A stretch of 64,000 bases of DNA. It comes from Palleronia abyssalis. GTDB taxonomy: Bacteria > Pseudomonadota > Alphaproteobacteria > Rhodobacterales > Rhodobacteraceae. The notes under the pieces are model-generated. The model was not told the origin of the DNA. It saw only the letters and a program-made list of their open reading frames with translations, and did no database searches. This document shows, piece by piece, positions 8,188 through 18,849 of the stretch. Positions within the stretch are counted from its first letter, which is position 1, and every line of letters starts with the position of its first letter. The position numbers and the translations under genes were made by a program. The stretch is taken from the NCBI RefSeq assembly GCF_900302445.1, contig NZ_ONZF01000013.1, forward strand, positions 46,664 through 110,663. The letters run 5' to 3'.

Positions 8188-9825
8188 TCAATCCTTCAGG
8201 CGGAAGCGCTGGATCTTGCCCGTCTCGGTCTTGGGCAGTGCGTCGATGAACCGGATGATGCGGGGATACTTGTAGGGCGCGATGGTGGCTTTCACGAAAT
8301 CCTGCAGGGTCTTGGCCAGCACTTCGTCGCCCGTGTGCCCTTCGGAAAGGACCACATGGGCAGCGACCACCGCGCCGCGATCCTCGTCCGGCTGGCCGAC
8401 GACGGCGCATTCGGCCACGGCATCGTGGGAGAGAAGGGCCGCTTCGACCTCCGGCCCCGCGATGTTGTAGCCCGACGACAGGATCATGTCGTCGTTGCGC
8501 GCGGCGAAGTGCAGATAGCCGTCCTCGTCCATGGTGAAGGCGTCGCCGGTGATGTTCCAGCCGTCCAGAACGTATTTCACCTGCCGGTCATCGGCCAGAT
8601 ACCGGCACCCCGTCGGCCCCCGGACGGCCAGCCGTCCCACGGTGCCCCGCGGGGCCTCGGCGCCGTCCTCGTCCACGATCTTTGCCTCGTAGCCCGTGAC
8701 GGGCTTGCCGGTGCAGGCGGGGCGATGGTCATCGAACCGGTTCGAGATGAAGATGTGCAGCATCTCAGTCGCGCCGATCCCGTCGAGCATGGGTTTGCCG
8801 GTCTTTTCAATCCATTCGTCATAGACGGGGGCGGGCAGAGTCTCCCCGGCCGAGACGGCGGCGCGCAAGCTCGACAGGTCCGCGCCCTCGTCCATCGCGC
8901 GAAGCATCACGCGGTAGGCGGTGGGCGCGGTAAACGAGACCGTGGCGCGGTAAGTCTCGATGATTTCGATCATGTTGGGGGGCGAGGCAGATTCCAGCAG
9001 CGTCGCGGCGGCGCCGAAGCGCAGGGGGAACACCGCCAGACCGCCCAGCCCGAAGGTGAAGGCCAAGGGGGGCGATCCGACGAAGATGTCGTCGGGGGTA
9101 ACGTTCAGCACTTCCTTCGCATAGCCGTCCGCGATGATCAGGATGTCGCGGTGAAAATGCATCGTGGCCTTGGGCGACCCGGTCGTGCCCGAGGTGAAGC
9201 CCAGAAGCGCCACGTCGTCCCGGCCCGTGTCCACCGCGTCGAACTGCACGGGCTTTTCCAAAGCCAGGCGGTCAAGCTCGGCATCGTGGTTTAGCGTGCC
9301 GTCGAAGCCCACGACGGTCTTGAGGTACTGGCTGGTCTTGGCGCAGGTGGCGATCTCGTCCATCAGGCGGGTGTCGCACAGGGCGAATTCGATCTGCGCC
9401 TTGTCGACGATCTGGCCCAGCTCGCCCGCGCGCAGCAGCGGCATGGTGTTGACCACGACCGCCCCGGCCTTGGTCGCGGCCAGCCAGACGGCCACCATCG
9501 CGGGGTTGTTGGCCGATCGGATCAGGATCCGGTTGCCCGGCTTCACGCCCAGATCGTCGACTAGGACATGGGCCAGGCGGTTGGTCCAGTCGGCCAGCTC
9601 CTTGTAGGTCCGCCGCCGCCCGTTGCCGATCAGGGCGACGCGGTCGCCGTGGCCGCGCGCGACCATGGCGTCCGTCAGCTCGACCCCGATATTCAGCCGG
9701 TCGGGATAGTCGAACCTGTCCAGCAGGAAGTCGGGCCACTGGTCCGGCGGGGGCAGGTTGTCGCGGGTGAAGGTGTCCACGTGGGCCGAGGGGCCCAGCA
9801 TGTCGTCGAAAGACCGGTCAGGCAT
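8188..9825 (-). CDS. Benzoate/2-aminobenzoate-type CoA ligase
   Basis: A 545-residue ANL-superfamily acyl/aryl-CoA ligase. It carries the ATP loop FTSGTTGSPKATMHFH, the adenylate motif ISAGETLPAPVYDEW...GIGATEM, and the C-terminal catalytic lysine in LPKTETGKIQRFRLKD. The start at 9825 has GGAGTGG upstream; the longer frame before it is unlikely to be translated. It is the last gene of a marR-crotonase-dehydrogenase-ligase operon. Given the 2-aminobenzoyl-CoA monooxygenase in the same block, it probably activates 2-aminobenzoate or a similar aryl acid; the acid is inferred. Confidence 0.85.
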   Translation of the reverse strand: MPDRSFDDMLGPSAHVDTFTRDNLPPPDQWPDFLLDRFDYPDRLNIGVELTDAMVARGHGDRVALIGNGRRRTYKELADWTNRLAHVLVDDLGVKPGNRILIRSANNPAMVAVWLAATKAGAVVVNTMPLLRAGELGQIVDKAQIEFALCDTRLMDEIATCAKTSQYLKTVVGFDGTLNHDAELDRLALEKPVQFDAVDTGRDDVALLGFTSGTTGSPKATMHFHRDILIIADGYAKEVLNVTPDDIFVGSPPLAFTFGLGGLAVFPLRFGAAATLLESASPPNMIEIIETYRATVSFTAPTAYRVMLRAMDEGADLSSLRAAVSAGETLPAPVYDEWIEKTGKPMLDGIGATEMLHIFISNRFDDHRPACTGKPVTGYEAKIVDEDGAEAPRGTVGRLAVRGPTGCRYLADDRQVKYVLDGWNITGDAFTMDEDGYLHFAARNDDMILSSGYNIAGPEVEAALLSHDAVAECAVVGQPDEDRGAVVAAHVVLSEGHTGDEVLAKTLQDFVKATIAPYKYPRIIRFIDALPKTETGKIQRFRLKD

Positions 9826-9904
9826 TCGGTCCACTCCATGTTGGTGGCCCGGAACCTCGGGCCGGGTGATGGGCGGGTTGGCCCGCCTCTGATCTTTTCG
9901 TCGG

Positions 9905-11053
9905 TCAGGCGCCCATCGTCTGGCGCGCGATGATGACCTTCTGCACGTCCGAGGCGCCTTCATAGATGCGCAGGGCGCGGATCTCGCGATACAGGCGCTC
10001 GACAACCTCGCCGGATTTCACGCCGTCGCCGCCGTGAAGCTGCACCGCCGCGTCGATGACCTTCTGCGCCTCGTCGGTGGCGTAAAGCTTGGCCATCGCC
10101 GCCTCGCGGCTGACGCGCGGGGCGCCGGAATCCTTGGTCCACGCTGCGCGATAGACCAGCAGGGCGGCGGCATCGACGCGCAGGGCCATGTCGGCGATAT
10201 GGCCCTGGACCATCTGCAACTCGGACAGGGGTTTGCCCTGCACCTCGCGCGCGGCCACGCGGGACAGCGATTCGTCAAAGGCGCGGCGGGCGAAGCCCAA
10301 ACCGGCGGCGGCAACGGTGGTGCGGAACACGTCCAGCACCGACATGGCGATCTTGAAGCCTTGACCGGGCGCGCCGATCAGAGCGGATTTGGGCAGCCGC
10401 GCGCCGTCGAACTGCAACGTGGCTAGCGGGTGCGGGGCGATGGTCTGCAACCGTTCGGCGATGGACAGTCCCGGCGTATCGGCGGGCACGACAAAAGCAG
10501 ACAGGCCCTTGGCGCCGGGGCCTTCACCGGTGCGGGCGAACAGGGTGTAGACATCCGCGATCCCGCCATTCGAGATCCAGGTCTTCTGCCCGTCCAGCAC
10601 CCAGGCGTCACCGTCATCGGTGGCGGTCATCGTCGAATTCGCCACGTCTGAGCCCGATTGCGGCTCGGTCAGCGCGAAGGCCGAGATCGCCTTGCCGGTG
10701 CGCGTCAGGGGCAGCCATTCGTCCTGCTGCGCTTTCGAGCCGAAAAGCGACAGCGCCCCGGTGCCAAGGCCCTGCATCGCGAAGGCAAAATCCATCAGAC
10801 CGTCGTGGCGGGCCAGCGTCTCGCGCGACAGACACAAGGTCCGCACGTCCAACGGGTTCGGATCGGCGGGGTCCACGGCGGTGGGCTGAAGCCAGCCATC
10901 GGCCCCCAGTTTCGCGACCAGATCGCGGCAGGCGGCGTCGGTGTCGTGGTGATCGACCGAGCCAAGATCGCCTGCCCAGTCGTCCAGCGCCTTGGCGTGG
11001 TCGCGGTGGCGGTCTTCGAGGAACGGCCAGTCGAGATAGGAACGGTCGGGCAT
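9905..11053 (-). CDS. Acyl-CoA dehydrogenase
   Basis: A 382-residue FAD acyl-CoA dehydrogenase. Motifs seen are FALTEPQSGSDVANST, WISNGG, QLHGGDGVKSGEVVERLYREIRALRIYEGASDVQK; the YEG glutamate is the usual catalytic base. It starts at 11053 inside the TGATG junction with the crotonase stop, so the pair is translationally coupled. It would oxidise the CoA-thioester ring product of the aromatic pathway in a beta-oxidation-like step. The substrate is inferred from operon context. Confidence 0.87.
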   Translation of the reverse strand: MPDRSYLDWPFLEDRHRDHAKALDDWAGDLGSVDHHDTDAACRDLVAKLGADGWLQPTAVDPADPNPLDVRTLCLSRETLARHDGLMDFAFAMQGLGTGALSLFGSKAQQDEWLPLTRTGKAISAFALTEPQSGSDVANSTMTATDDGDAWVLDGQKTWISNGGIADVYTLFARTGEGPGAKGLSAFVVPADTPGLSIAERLQTIAPHPLATLQFDGARLPKSALIGAPGQGFKIAMSVLDVFRTTVAAAGLGFARRAFDESLSRVAAREVQGKPLSELQMVQGHIADMALRVDAAALLVYRAAWTKDSGAPRVSREAAMAKLYATDEAQKVIDAAVQLHGGDGVKSGEVVERLYREIRALRIYEGASDVQKVIIARQTMGA

Positions 11054-11853
11054 CAATCCCCCTGAAAGACGGGTTTTTCCTTCGCGACGAAGGCGTTGTA
11101 GGCGCGGGTGAAATCCTCGGTCTGCATGCAGATCGCCTGCGCCTGCGCCTCGGCCTCGATGGCCTGGTCCAGCGACATGGACCATTCCTGGTTCAGCATG
11201 GTCTTGGTCATCATGTGCCCGAAATTGGGGCCATCCGCGATCCGGCGGGCCATCGCTTGGGCCTCGGCCTCGAGCGCATCTGCGTCAACGACCTTGTTCC
11301 AGAAGCCCCAGGCTGACCCCTCGTCCGCGCTCATCGCACGGCCGGTATACAGCAGTTCGGCCGCGCGGCCCTGGCCGATGATCCGGGGCAGCATGGCGCA
11401 GGCCCCCATGTCGCAGCCCGCAAGCCCGACGCGGGTGAACAGGAAAGCGGCCTTGGTGTCGGGCGTGGCGATGCGCAGGTCGGACGCCATGGCGACGATC
11501 GCGCCCGCGCCGACGCAGACCCCGTCGGCGGCGGCGATCACGGGCACGCCGCAATGGATCATCGCCTTGACCAGATCGCCGGTCATGCGGGTGAAGGCCA
11601 GAAGCTCCTTCATGGTCATCTTCGTCAGCGGGCCGATGATGTCGTGGACATCGCCGCCCGAGCAGAAGTTGCCCCCGTTCGACCCGAAGACCACGGCTTT
11701 CACGTCGTCGCGGTAGGGCAGGGCGCGGAACCAGTCGCGCAGTTCGGCATAGCTGTCGAAGGTCAGCGGGTTCTTCCGGTCGGGTCGGTCCAGGCGCAGC
11801 GTCGCGATGCCGTCTTCGATCTGACAGCGGAAATGGGTGGTGTCGATGGTCAA
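11053..11853 (-). CDS. Crotonase (enoyl-CoA hydratase/isomerase) family protein, atypical active site
   Basis: A 266-residue crotonase-fold protein. The oxyanion segments [11 protein letters not shown] and [15 protein letters not shown] are present. The two glutamates of classical hydratases are absent: the first position (GGGCE in hydratases) reads GAGAI and the second (QPE) reads FTR. It may therefore be a ring hydrolase, isomerase or other crotonase rather than a simple hydratase. The TTG start at 11853 overlaps the marR stop (TTGA) and is preceded by GGGAGAAGAG. It sits second in the marR operon. Confidence 0.8.
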   Translation of the reverse strand: MTIDTTHFRCQIEDGIATLRLDRPDRKNPLTFDSYAELRDWFRALPYRDDVKAVVFGSNGGNFCSGGDVHDIIGPLTKMTMKELLAFTRMTGDLVKAMIHCGVPVIAAADGVCVGAGAIVAMASDLRIATPDTKAAFLFTRVGLAGCDMGACAMLPRIIGQGRAAELLYTGRAMSADEGSAWGFWNKVVDADALEAEAQAMARRIADGPNFGHMMTKTMLNQEWSMSLDQAIEAEAQAQAICMQTEDFTRAYNAFVAKEKPVFQGD

Positions 11854-12332
11854 GCTCTCTTCTCCCGTTGGGTGACGGCGTCGAACCGTTCGGACAGGGT
11901 GTCGGCCTCTTCGGCGTCGAAATCCGCCAGAAGCTCGTCGATCCAGGCTTCGTGGGCCGTGGCCTGGCGGGCGAATTCCTCGTGCCCCTTTCGGGTCAGC
12001 CGCACCAGCGAGGCGCGGCGATCGCCCGGCACCTGAACGCGCACGACGATCCCGTCCTCGACCAGCCGGTCGATGATCCCCGTGACGTTCCCGTTGGACA
12101 CGCGCAGAATCCCCGACAGCGCGCTCATCTTCAGGCCGTTGTCGTACCGGGCCAGGGCGGCCATGACGTCGAAGCGGGGCAGGGTGGTGTCGAACTGGGC
12201 CCGCAGGCGTTCGCGCAGCTGGGATTCCACCATGCGGGTGCGTTTCAGCATCCGCAGCCACATGCGCAAACGGGCTTTCGAGGCATCCCCGGCCCGGTTT
12301 TCGGGTGTCGTTTCCGTCCCACGTTGCGCCAC
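11850..12332 (-). CDS. MarR-family transcriptional regulator
   Basis: A 160-residue winged-helix protein: [14 protein letters not shown], helix-turn-helix [24 protein letters not shown] and wing [21 protein letters not shown]. The start is GTG at 12332, with GGGGGATAG upstream. It heads an operon with crotonase, dehydrogenase and CoA ligase and faces a divergent aromatic-acid-type importer. MarR proteins of this kind (BadR, CouR) often respond to the aryl acid or its CoA thioester. The inverted repeats at 12397 and 24743 are its likely operators. Confidence 0.87.
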   Translation of the reverse strand: MAQRGTETTPENRAGDASKARLRMWLRMLKRTRMVESQLRERLRAQFDTTLPRFDVMAALARYDNGLKMSALSGILRVSNGNVTGIIDRLVEDGIVVRVQVPGDRRASLVRLTRKGHEEFARQATAHEAWIDELLADFDAEEADTLSERFDAVTQREKRA

Positions 12333-12396
12333 GCGCTTCTATCCCCCGCATGTGTGCCGAACCTATGAGCAAAGGCTAGGCGGCGCCCAAATTTGG

Positions 12397-12423
12397 TTCA
12401 AGCAAAAAAAGTTTGAGCTTGAA
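12397..12423. promoter_or_regulatory. Candidate MarR operator (TTCAAGC...GCTTGAA)
   Basis: TTCAAGC at 12397-12403 and its inverse GCTTGAA at 12417-12423 flank an A/T-rich centre within the 247-base space between divergent marR (start 12332) and the importer operon (start 12580). The same half-sites form a longer palindrome upstream of the monooxygenase at 24743. The rest of 12333-12579 shows no gene. Confidence 0.6.
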
Positions 12424-12579
12424 ATACTATTTCCCCGACGTCAGCATCATCCCCGTCAGGATGGTCCCGGATGAGAACGGGGTTGCGAAACGATGCCATT
12501 CGCGCCCTGAATGCAGGATTACGGCACGACGCCCGCAAGACGGCGCGGCCTGAACGACAACCAACAAGGGATGACCGCA

Positions 12580-13770
12580 ATGACCACCAAGACAATGCTT
12601 CTGGCGACCAGCCTTCTGACGCTGCCCGGCGCCGCGCTGGCGCAGGACGTGCCCCCCGCCGCTCAGGACGACGTGCTGAAGATCGGCCTGATCTATACGC
12701 TGTCCGGCCCCGCCGCCGCCCTGGGCGAGCAGGCGCGCAACGGCTTCATGCTGGCCGCCGAGCGCATCGGCGAACTGGGCGGGATGGAGACCGAGATCGT
12801 CGTGATCGACGACGAACAGCGCCCCGACAAGGCCGCCGACGACGCGCGCGAGCTGGTCCAGCGCGAGGAGGTCGATTTCGTTGTCGGCCCGATTTTCTCG
12901 AACATCCTCGTCGCGATCCACCAGCCCGTGACCGAGACGGGGACGATCCTGATCTCGACCAACGCGGGCACGTCGAATTTCGCGGGGGCCGAGTGCAACC
13001 CGAACTTCTTCGTCACCTCGTATCAGAACGACCAGAACCACGAGGTCATGGGCGCCTATGCCGAAAGCGAGGGGTATCAGAACGTCTTCCTGATGGCGCC
13101 GAACTATCAGGCCGGACGCGACAGCTTGGCGGGCTTCAAGAATTCCTACACCGGCGGGTTCGCGGGCGAGGTGTTCACCGAGATGGGGCAGCTCGACTTC
13201 TCGTCCGAGCTGGCGCAGATCGCCGCGTTCCAGCCCGACGCGCTGTTCACCTTCATGCCAGGCGGCATGGGCGTGAACCTGGTCAAGCAGTTCGACCAGG
13301 CCGGTCTGTCCTCGATGCCGTTCCTGTCGGCCTTCACGGTGGACGAGACCACGCTGCCCGCCACGCAGGACGCGGCCGTCGGCCTTCTGGGCGGCGCCAA
13401 CTGGGCGCCCGATCTGGAGAACGAGGCCAACGAGGCCTTCGTGTCCGCCTATATCGAGGAATACGGCGCCGTTCCCGGCACCTATGCGATGCAGGCCTAT
13501 GATGCGGCGCAGCTGATAGATTCGGCCGTGCGCAAGGTCGATGGCGACCTGACCGACCGCGACGCCCTGCGCGCCGCGCTGAAAGAGGCCGATTTCGACA
13601 GCCCGCGCGGCGACTTCTCGTTCGGGGTGAACAACTACCCGGTGCAGGACTTCTATCTGGTCGAGGCGGTCAAGCGCGACGACGGGATGTACGGCACCTC
13701 GGTCCGCGAGAAGATCTTCGACGACTACGTCGATACCTATGCCGACCAGTGCCAGATGGACGCGTCCTGA
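12580..13770 (+). CDS. Branched-chain/aromatic-acid ABC transporter substrate-binding protein
   Basis: A 396-residue periplasmic-binding protein of the LivK/Peripla_BP_6 family. It has a signal peptide ending at ALAQ and the typical IGLIYTLSGPAAALGEQARNG opening. The start at 12580 is spaced correctly from AAGGG; an ATG nine bases earlier abuts that site. It is the first gene of an importer operon next to the MarR operon. Liv-type binding proteins in alphaproteobacterial aromatic clusters often bind benzoate- or cinnamate-like acids, so an aromatic acid rather than leucine is the inferred ligand. Confidence 0.87.
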   Translation: MTTKTMLLATSLLTLPGAALAQDVPPAAQDDVLKIGLIYTLSGPAAALGEQARNGFMLAAERIGELGGMETEIVVIDDEQRPDKAADDARELVQREEVDFVVGPIFSNILVAIHQPVTETGTILISTNAGTSNFAGAECNPNFFVTSYQNDQNHEVMGAYAESEGYQNVFLMAPNYQAGRDSLAGFKNSYTGGFAGEVFTEMGQLDFSSELAQIAAFQPDALFTFMPGGMGVNLVKQFDQAGLSSMPFLSAFTVDETTLPATQDAAVGLLGGANWAPDLENEANEAFVSAYIEEYGAVPGTYAMQAYDAAQLIDSAVRKVDGDLTDRDALRAALKEADFDSPRGDFSFGVNNYPVQDFYLVEAVKRDDGMYGTSVREKIFDDYVDTYADQCQMDAS

Positions 13771-13792
13771 TCCGGGAAGGGGGACCACGTTC

Positions 13793-14710
13793 ATGGCGAA
13801 CCTGTTCGTTCTGCAACTTCTGAACGGGGTGCAGCTTGGCGTCCTGCTGTTCCTGATCGCGGCCGGCCTGACGCTGGTCTTCGGGATCATGGACGTGGTC
13901 AACCTGGCCCACGGTGTCCTTTACATGGTGGGCGCCTATTTCGTCGCGACCTTCGCGGCGCTGACCGGCAGCTTCTGGTGGGGGTTGCTGCTGATGCTGC
14001 CCGCCGCCATCGCGGTGGGGCTGATCCTTGAGGTCGTGGTGATCCGAAGGCTCTACGCCCGCTCGCATCTCGATCAGGTGCTGGCGACCTTCGGGCTGGT
14101 GATGATCGCCAACGAGACGGTGAAGATCGTCTGGGGCACCTCGCCCCTGTCGGTCCCGACGCCCGAGCTTCTGTCAGGCTCGATCCCGCTGATGGGGCCG
14201 CTGCGATACCCGGTCTATCGCGTGGGGATCATCGTCGCGGGGCTGGCCGTGGCTTTGGGCCTGTTCCTGGTCATCAACTACACCCGCATCGGGATGCTGT
14301 TGCGCGCGGGCGCCACGAACCGGGCCATGGTGTCGGCGCTTGGGGTCGATATCGGCAAGTTGTTCGCCATCGTCTTCACGCTTGGCGCGGTGCTGGCCTG
14401 TTTCGCGGGCGCGCTGATCGCGCCGATCCTGTCGGTGGACACGGGCATGGGGGAAAGCGTGCTGATCCTGACCTTCGTCGTCGTGGTGATCGGCGGCATC
14501 GGGTCGATCAAGGGCGCGTTCCTTGGCGCGATCCTGGTCGCCGTCGTCGATACGCTGGGCGGGGTCTTCGGGCCCATCCTTCTGCGCGAGGTGCTGGATC
14601 CGTCGGCCGCGAACCAGACGGGGCGGATGCTGGCGCCGATGTTGGTCTATATCCTGATGGCGGTGATCCTGTTCGCCAAGCCCGCGGGCCTGTTCGGGGC
14701 AAAGGCATGA
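13793..14710 (+). CDS. Branched-chain-type ABC transporter permease (LivH-like)
   Basis: A 305-residue membrane protein with the LivH signatures: LLFLIAAGLTLVFGIMDVVNLAHG at the start and GIGSIKGAFLGAILVAVVDTLG near the C-terminus. The start at 13793 is preceded by GGGAAGGGGG; the longer in-frame extension overlaps the upstream gene end. Its stop overlaps the livM-like start (ATGA). It is one half of the membrane channel for the solute bound by the preceding protein. Confidence 0.9.
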   Translation: MANLFVLQLLNGVQLGVLLFLIAAGLTLVFGIMDVVNLAHGVLYMVGAYFVATFAALTGSFWWGLLLMLPAAIAVGLILEVVVIRRLYARSHLDQVLATFGLVMIANETVKIVWGTSPLSVPTPELLSGSIPLMGPLRYPVYRVGIIVAGLAVALGLFLVINYTRIGMLLRAGATNRAMVSALGVDIGKLFAIVFTLGAVLACFAGALIAPILSVDTGMGESVLILTFVVVVIGGIGSIKGAFLGAILVAVVDTLGGVFGPILLREVLDPSAANQTGRMLAPMLVYILMAVILFAKPAGLFGAKA

Positions 14711-15689
14711 CCGACGCGACCGCCCCCACCCCCCGCACCGCAGCGCCCGCGGTGGCGCCCCGGGTCAAGGTCGCGATGATCCTCTTCGCGGCGTTCGCGC
14801 TGTTTCCCCTGCTGGCGTTCGCGCTGGACGATCCGTTTCTCATCGTGATCGGCACCCGCATCCTGGCCTATGCCATCGCCGCCATGGCGCTGGATCTGAT
14901 CCTGGGCTACGGCGCAATGGTGTCGTTCGGGCACGCCGCCTATCTGGGCTTTGGGACCTATGCCGTCGCGATCCTGTCGAGCTATGGTGTCACCGACATC
15001 TTCGCCCAGACCCTGTTCGCCGTCGCGATCTCGGCCGTGTTCGCCTTCGTTACCGGCGCGATCTCGCTTCGGACGAAGGGCGTCTATTTCATCATGATCA
15101 CGCTGGCCTTCGGGCAGATGGCGTTCTTCTTCTTCATCTCCCTCTCGGCCTACGGGGGCGATGACGGATACGGGTTGTCCGGGCGGTCGACCGTACTGGG
15201 CTCGAACATGCTTGAGAACGACACGACGCTTTACTACGCGACGCTTGTCGCCCTGATCGCGCTGTTCGTTCTGTGCCACCGCATCGTGGCGTCGCGCTTC
15301 GGGCGGGTGCTGACCGGCATCCGCGAGAACCCGACGCGCATGGAATCCATCGGCTTTCCGCCCTTCCGCTATCAGCTGACGGCCTTCGTCATCTCGGGCT
15401 GCATCACCGCGGTCGCCGGGGTGCTTCTGGCCAATCAGGCGCAGTTCGTGTCGCCCGCGTTCATGTCGTGGCACCGCTCGGGCGAGCTGATCGTGATGGT
15501 GGTGCTGGGCGGGATCGGCACGCTGTCGGGGGCCATCGGCGGCGCGGTCGCGGCCCTGTTGCTAGAGGAAGTGCTGGGCATGATGACCGAACACTGGCGG
15601 CTGTGGTTCGGCATCTTCCTTGTCCTTATGGTGTTGTTCAGCCCGCGCGGCCTGACCGGCTTGTTCGAGCAGATCCGGGGGCGCCGGGA

Positions 15690-15693
<4 letters not shown>
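14707..15693 (+). CDS. Branched-chain-type ABC transporter permease (LivM-like)
   Basis: A 328-residue hydrophobic protein with LivM features: ALDLILGYGAMVSFGHAAYLG, AISLRTKGVYFIMITLAFGQM, the ATPase-contact loop GRVLTGIRENPTRMESIGF, and VVLGGIGTLSGAIGGA. It overlaps the gene before it and the gene after it by four bases each. It pairs with the LivH-like protein to form the import channel. Confidence 0.9.
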
Positions 15694-17128
<1,435 letters not shown>

Positions 17129-17145
17129 CCCTTGAAGGAGCCCCC

Positions 17146-17598
17146 ATGGTCATGCTGCCCGGTATCACGAAATCGAACTCCGGCATCGAGGATATCTCGT
17201 GGAACGTGCTGGGGCAGACCTATGTCCCCAAGCAACGCTCTGAAAGCTCGATGGCGTGGCACGCGACGTTGCCCAAGGGCACCTTCATCCCGCCCCATAT
17301 CCACCCCACGCAGGACGAATTCATCTATGTCCTGGAAGGGCGGTTCGACCTGCAACTGAACGGGGTCGAAACCTATGCCGAACCGGGCGACCTGATCCGC
17401 ATGCCCATGAAGATCCCGCACGGGATCTGGAACAAGACCGACAGCACCATCAAGTGCCTGTTCTGGGTCGCGCCGTCGCGGCGGCTGTTCGACCTGTTCT
17501 GGGCGCTGCACAACCTTGGCCCCGATGCGAACCCCGCCGACGTGGTCGCCGTCTCGGCCGAGCACGAGGTCGATTTCCTGCCCCCCGAGGAGGACTGA
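17146..17598 (+). CDS. Cupin-domain protein
   Basis: A 150-residue single-cupin protein. Motif 1 is PPHIHPTQDEFIYVLEGRF and motif 2 is PGDLIRMPMKIPHGIWN, giving the His-His-Glu-His set that usually binds iron, zinc or manganese. The ATG at 17146 follows GAAGGAG. It sits between the importer and a flavin monooxygenase in the same transcript, so it may act on an oxidised aromatic intermediate or be a small ring dioxygenase or isomerase. The reaction cannot be read from the sequence. Confidence 0.8.
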   Translation: MVMLPGITKSNSGIEDISWNVLGQTYVPKQRSESSMAWHATLPKGTFIPPHIHPTQDEFIYVLEGRFDLQLNGVETYAEPGDLIRMPMKIPHGIWNKTDSTIKCLFWVAPSRRLFDLFWALHNLGPDANPADVVAVSAEHEVDFLPPEED

Positions 17599-17601
17599 GC
17601 C

Positions 17602-18840
17602 ATGCGCGTCGTCATCGCGGGCGCCGGCATCGGCGGGCTGACCACGGCCCTGATGTGCCACGCGCGGGGCATTCCCTGCACCATCTATGAGGCCGCGCGC
17701 GAAGTGCGCGAGGTCGGCGTCGGCATCAACGTGCTGCCCCATGCCATCCGCGAACTGGCCGCGCTGGGGCTGCTGGATGAGCTTGATACCGTGGGCGTGC
17801 GCACGCGCGAACTGACCTACCTGACCCGCGCGGGGCAGGAGGTCTGGTCGGAACTGCGCGGCACCCATGCGGGCCACGACGTGCCGCAATTCTCGATCCA
17901 CCGGGGGCGGTTCCAGAAGGTTCTGTACGACGCGGTGCGGGATCGGCTGGGGCCGGATGCGGTGAAGGTCGGGCGGCGGTTGTCGGGCTTCATCCAGGAC
18001 GAGGCCGGCGTGACCGCGCATTTCACCGATGCCGTCGATGGCGGCGCGGGACAGACCGTGCGCGCCGAGGTTCTGATCTGCGCCGACGGGATCCATTCGG
18101 TTGGGCGGCGGACCTTCTATCGCGACGAGGGACCGCCCTCTTGGCAGGGCGTTGTCATGTGGCGCGGCGCGGCGGAATGGCCCGTCTGGAAGGACGGTGA
18201 GAGCATGGCCATCGCCGGGGGGCTTGGGGGGAAGTTCGTCCTCTATCCCATCGCGCCGCGGATGGGTCGGACGCAGCTGATGAACTGGGTGGTGAATGTG
18301 CGGATCAAGGACCCGGCCGTGTCCACCCCGCCGCCCGACAGCTGGTCGCGGCAGGCGTCTTTGGCGACCGTGCTGCCCCACGCGCGGCGCTTTGCGGTGC
18401 CCGGCATGGATATCGAGGGGCTGGTCCGCGCGTCGCCTGCGATCTTCGAATACCCCATGGCCGACCGAGATCCCCTGCCGCGCTGGACCTTCGGGCGGGT
18501 CACGCTTCTGGGCGACGCGGCGCATCCGATGTATCCCGTCGGCTCGAACGGGGCCAGCCAGGCGATCCTGGACGCGCGGTGCCTGACCGACGCGCTGGCC
18601 CGGGCCGAGCATCCGCGCGCCGCACTTTGGGCCTATGAGAAGGAGCGTCTGCCCAAGACGGCCGAGGTGGTGCGGACGAACCGGATCGGCGGCCCCGAGC
18701 GAGTGATCGACGAGGCCGAGAAGCGCGCCCCCGCAGGCTTCACCGATATCGAGACGGTGCTGAGCTTCGAGGAGCGCAAGGCGATCACCGGTGGCTATGC
18801 CACGATGACCGCAGGCCCGCAGATCCGCCGGGTGGTCTGA
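17602..18840 (+). CDS. FAD-dependent aromatic monooxygenase (salicylate hydroxylase/PhzS-like)
   Basis: A 412-residue class A flavoprotein monooxygenase. It has the dinucleotide fold VIAGAGIGGLTTAL at the N-terminus, the middle CADGIHSVGRRTF motif (DG), and the GD motif TLLGDAAHPMYPVGSNGASQAI near residue 308. It begins three bases after the cupin stop. Family members hydroxylate aromatic carboxylates using NAD(P)H. A hydroxylation side-route for the imported aryl acid is inferred. It converges on the aminotransferase gene with only nine bases between stops. Confidence 0.84.
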   Translation: MRVVIAGAGIGGLTTALMCHARGIPCTIYEAAREVREVGVGINVLPHAIRELAALGLLDELDTVGVRTRELTYLTRAGQEVWSELRGTHAGHDVPQFSIHRGRFQKVLYDAVRDRLGPDAVKVGRRLSGFIQDEAGVTAHFTDAVDGGAGQTVRAEVLICADGIHSVGRRTFYRDEGPPSWQGVVMWRGAAEWPVWKDGESMAIAGGLGGKFVLYPIAPRMGRTQLMNWVVNVRIKDPAVSTPPPDSWSRQASLATVLPHARRFAVPGMDIEGLVRASPAIFEYPMADRDPLPRWTFGRVTLLGDAAHPMYPVGSNGASQAILDARCLTDALARAEHPRAALWAYEKERLPKTAEVVRTNRIGGPERVIDEAEKRAPAGFTDIETVLSFEERKAITGGYATMTAGPQIRRVV

Positions 18841-18849
18841 CCCAGGGGC

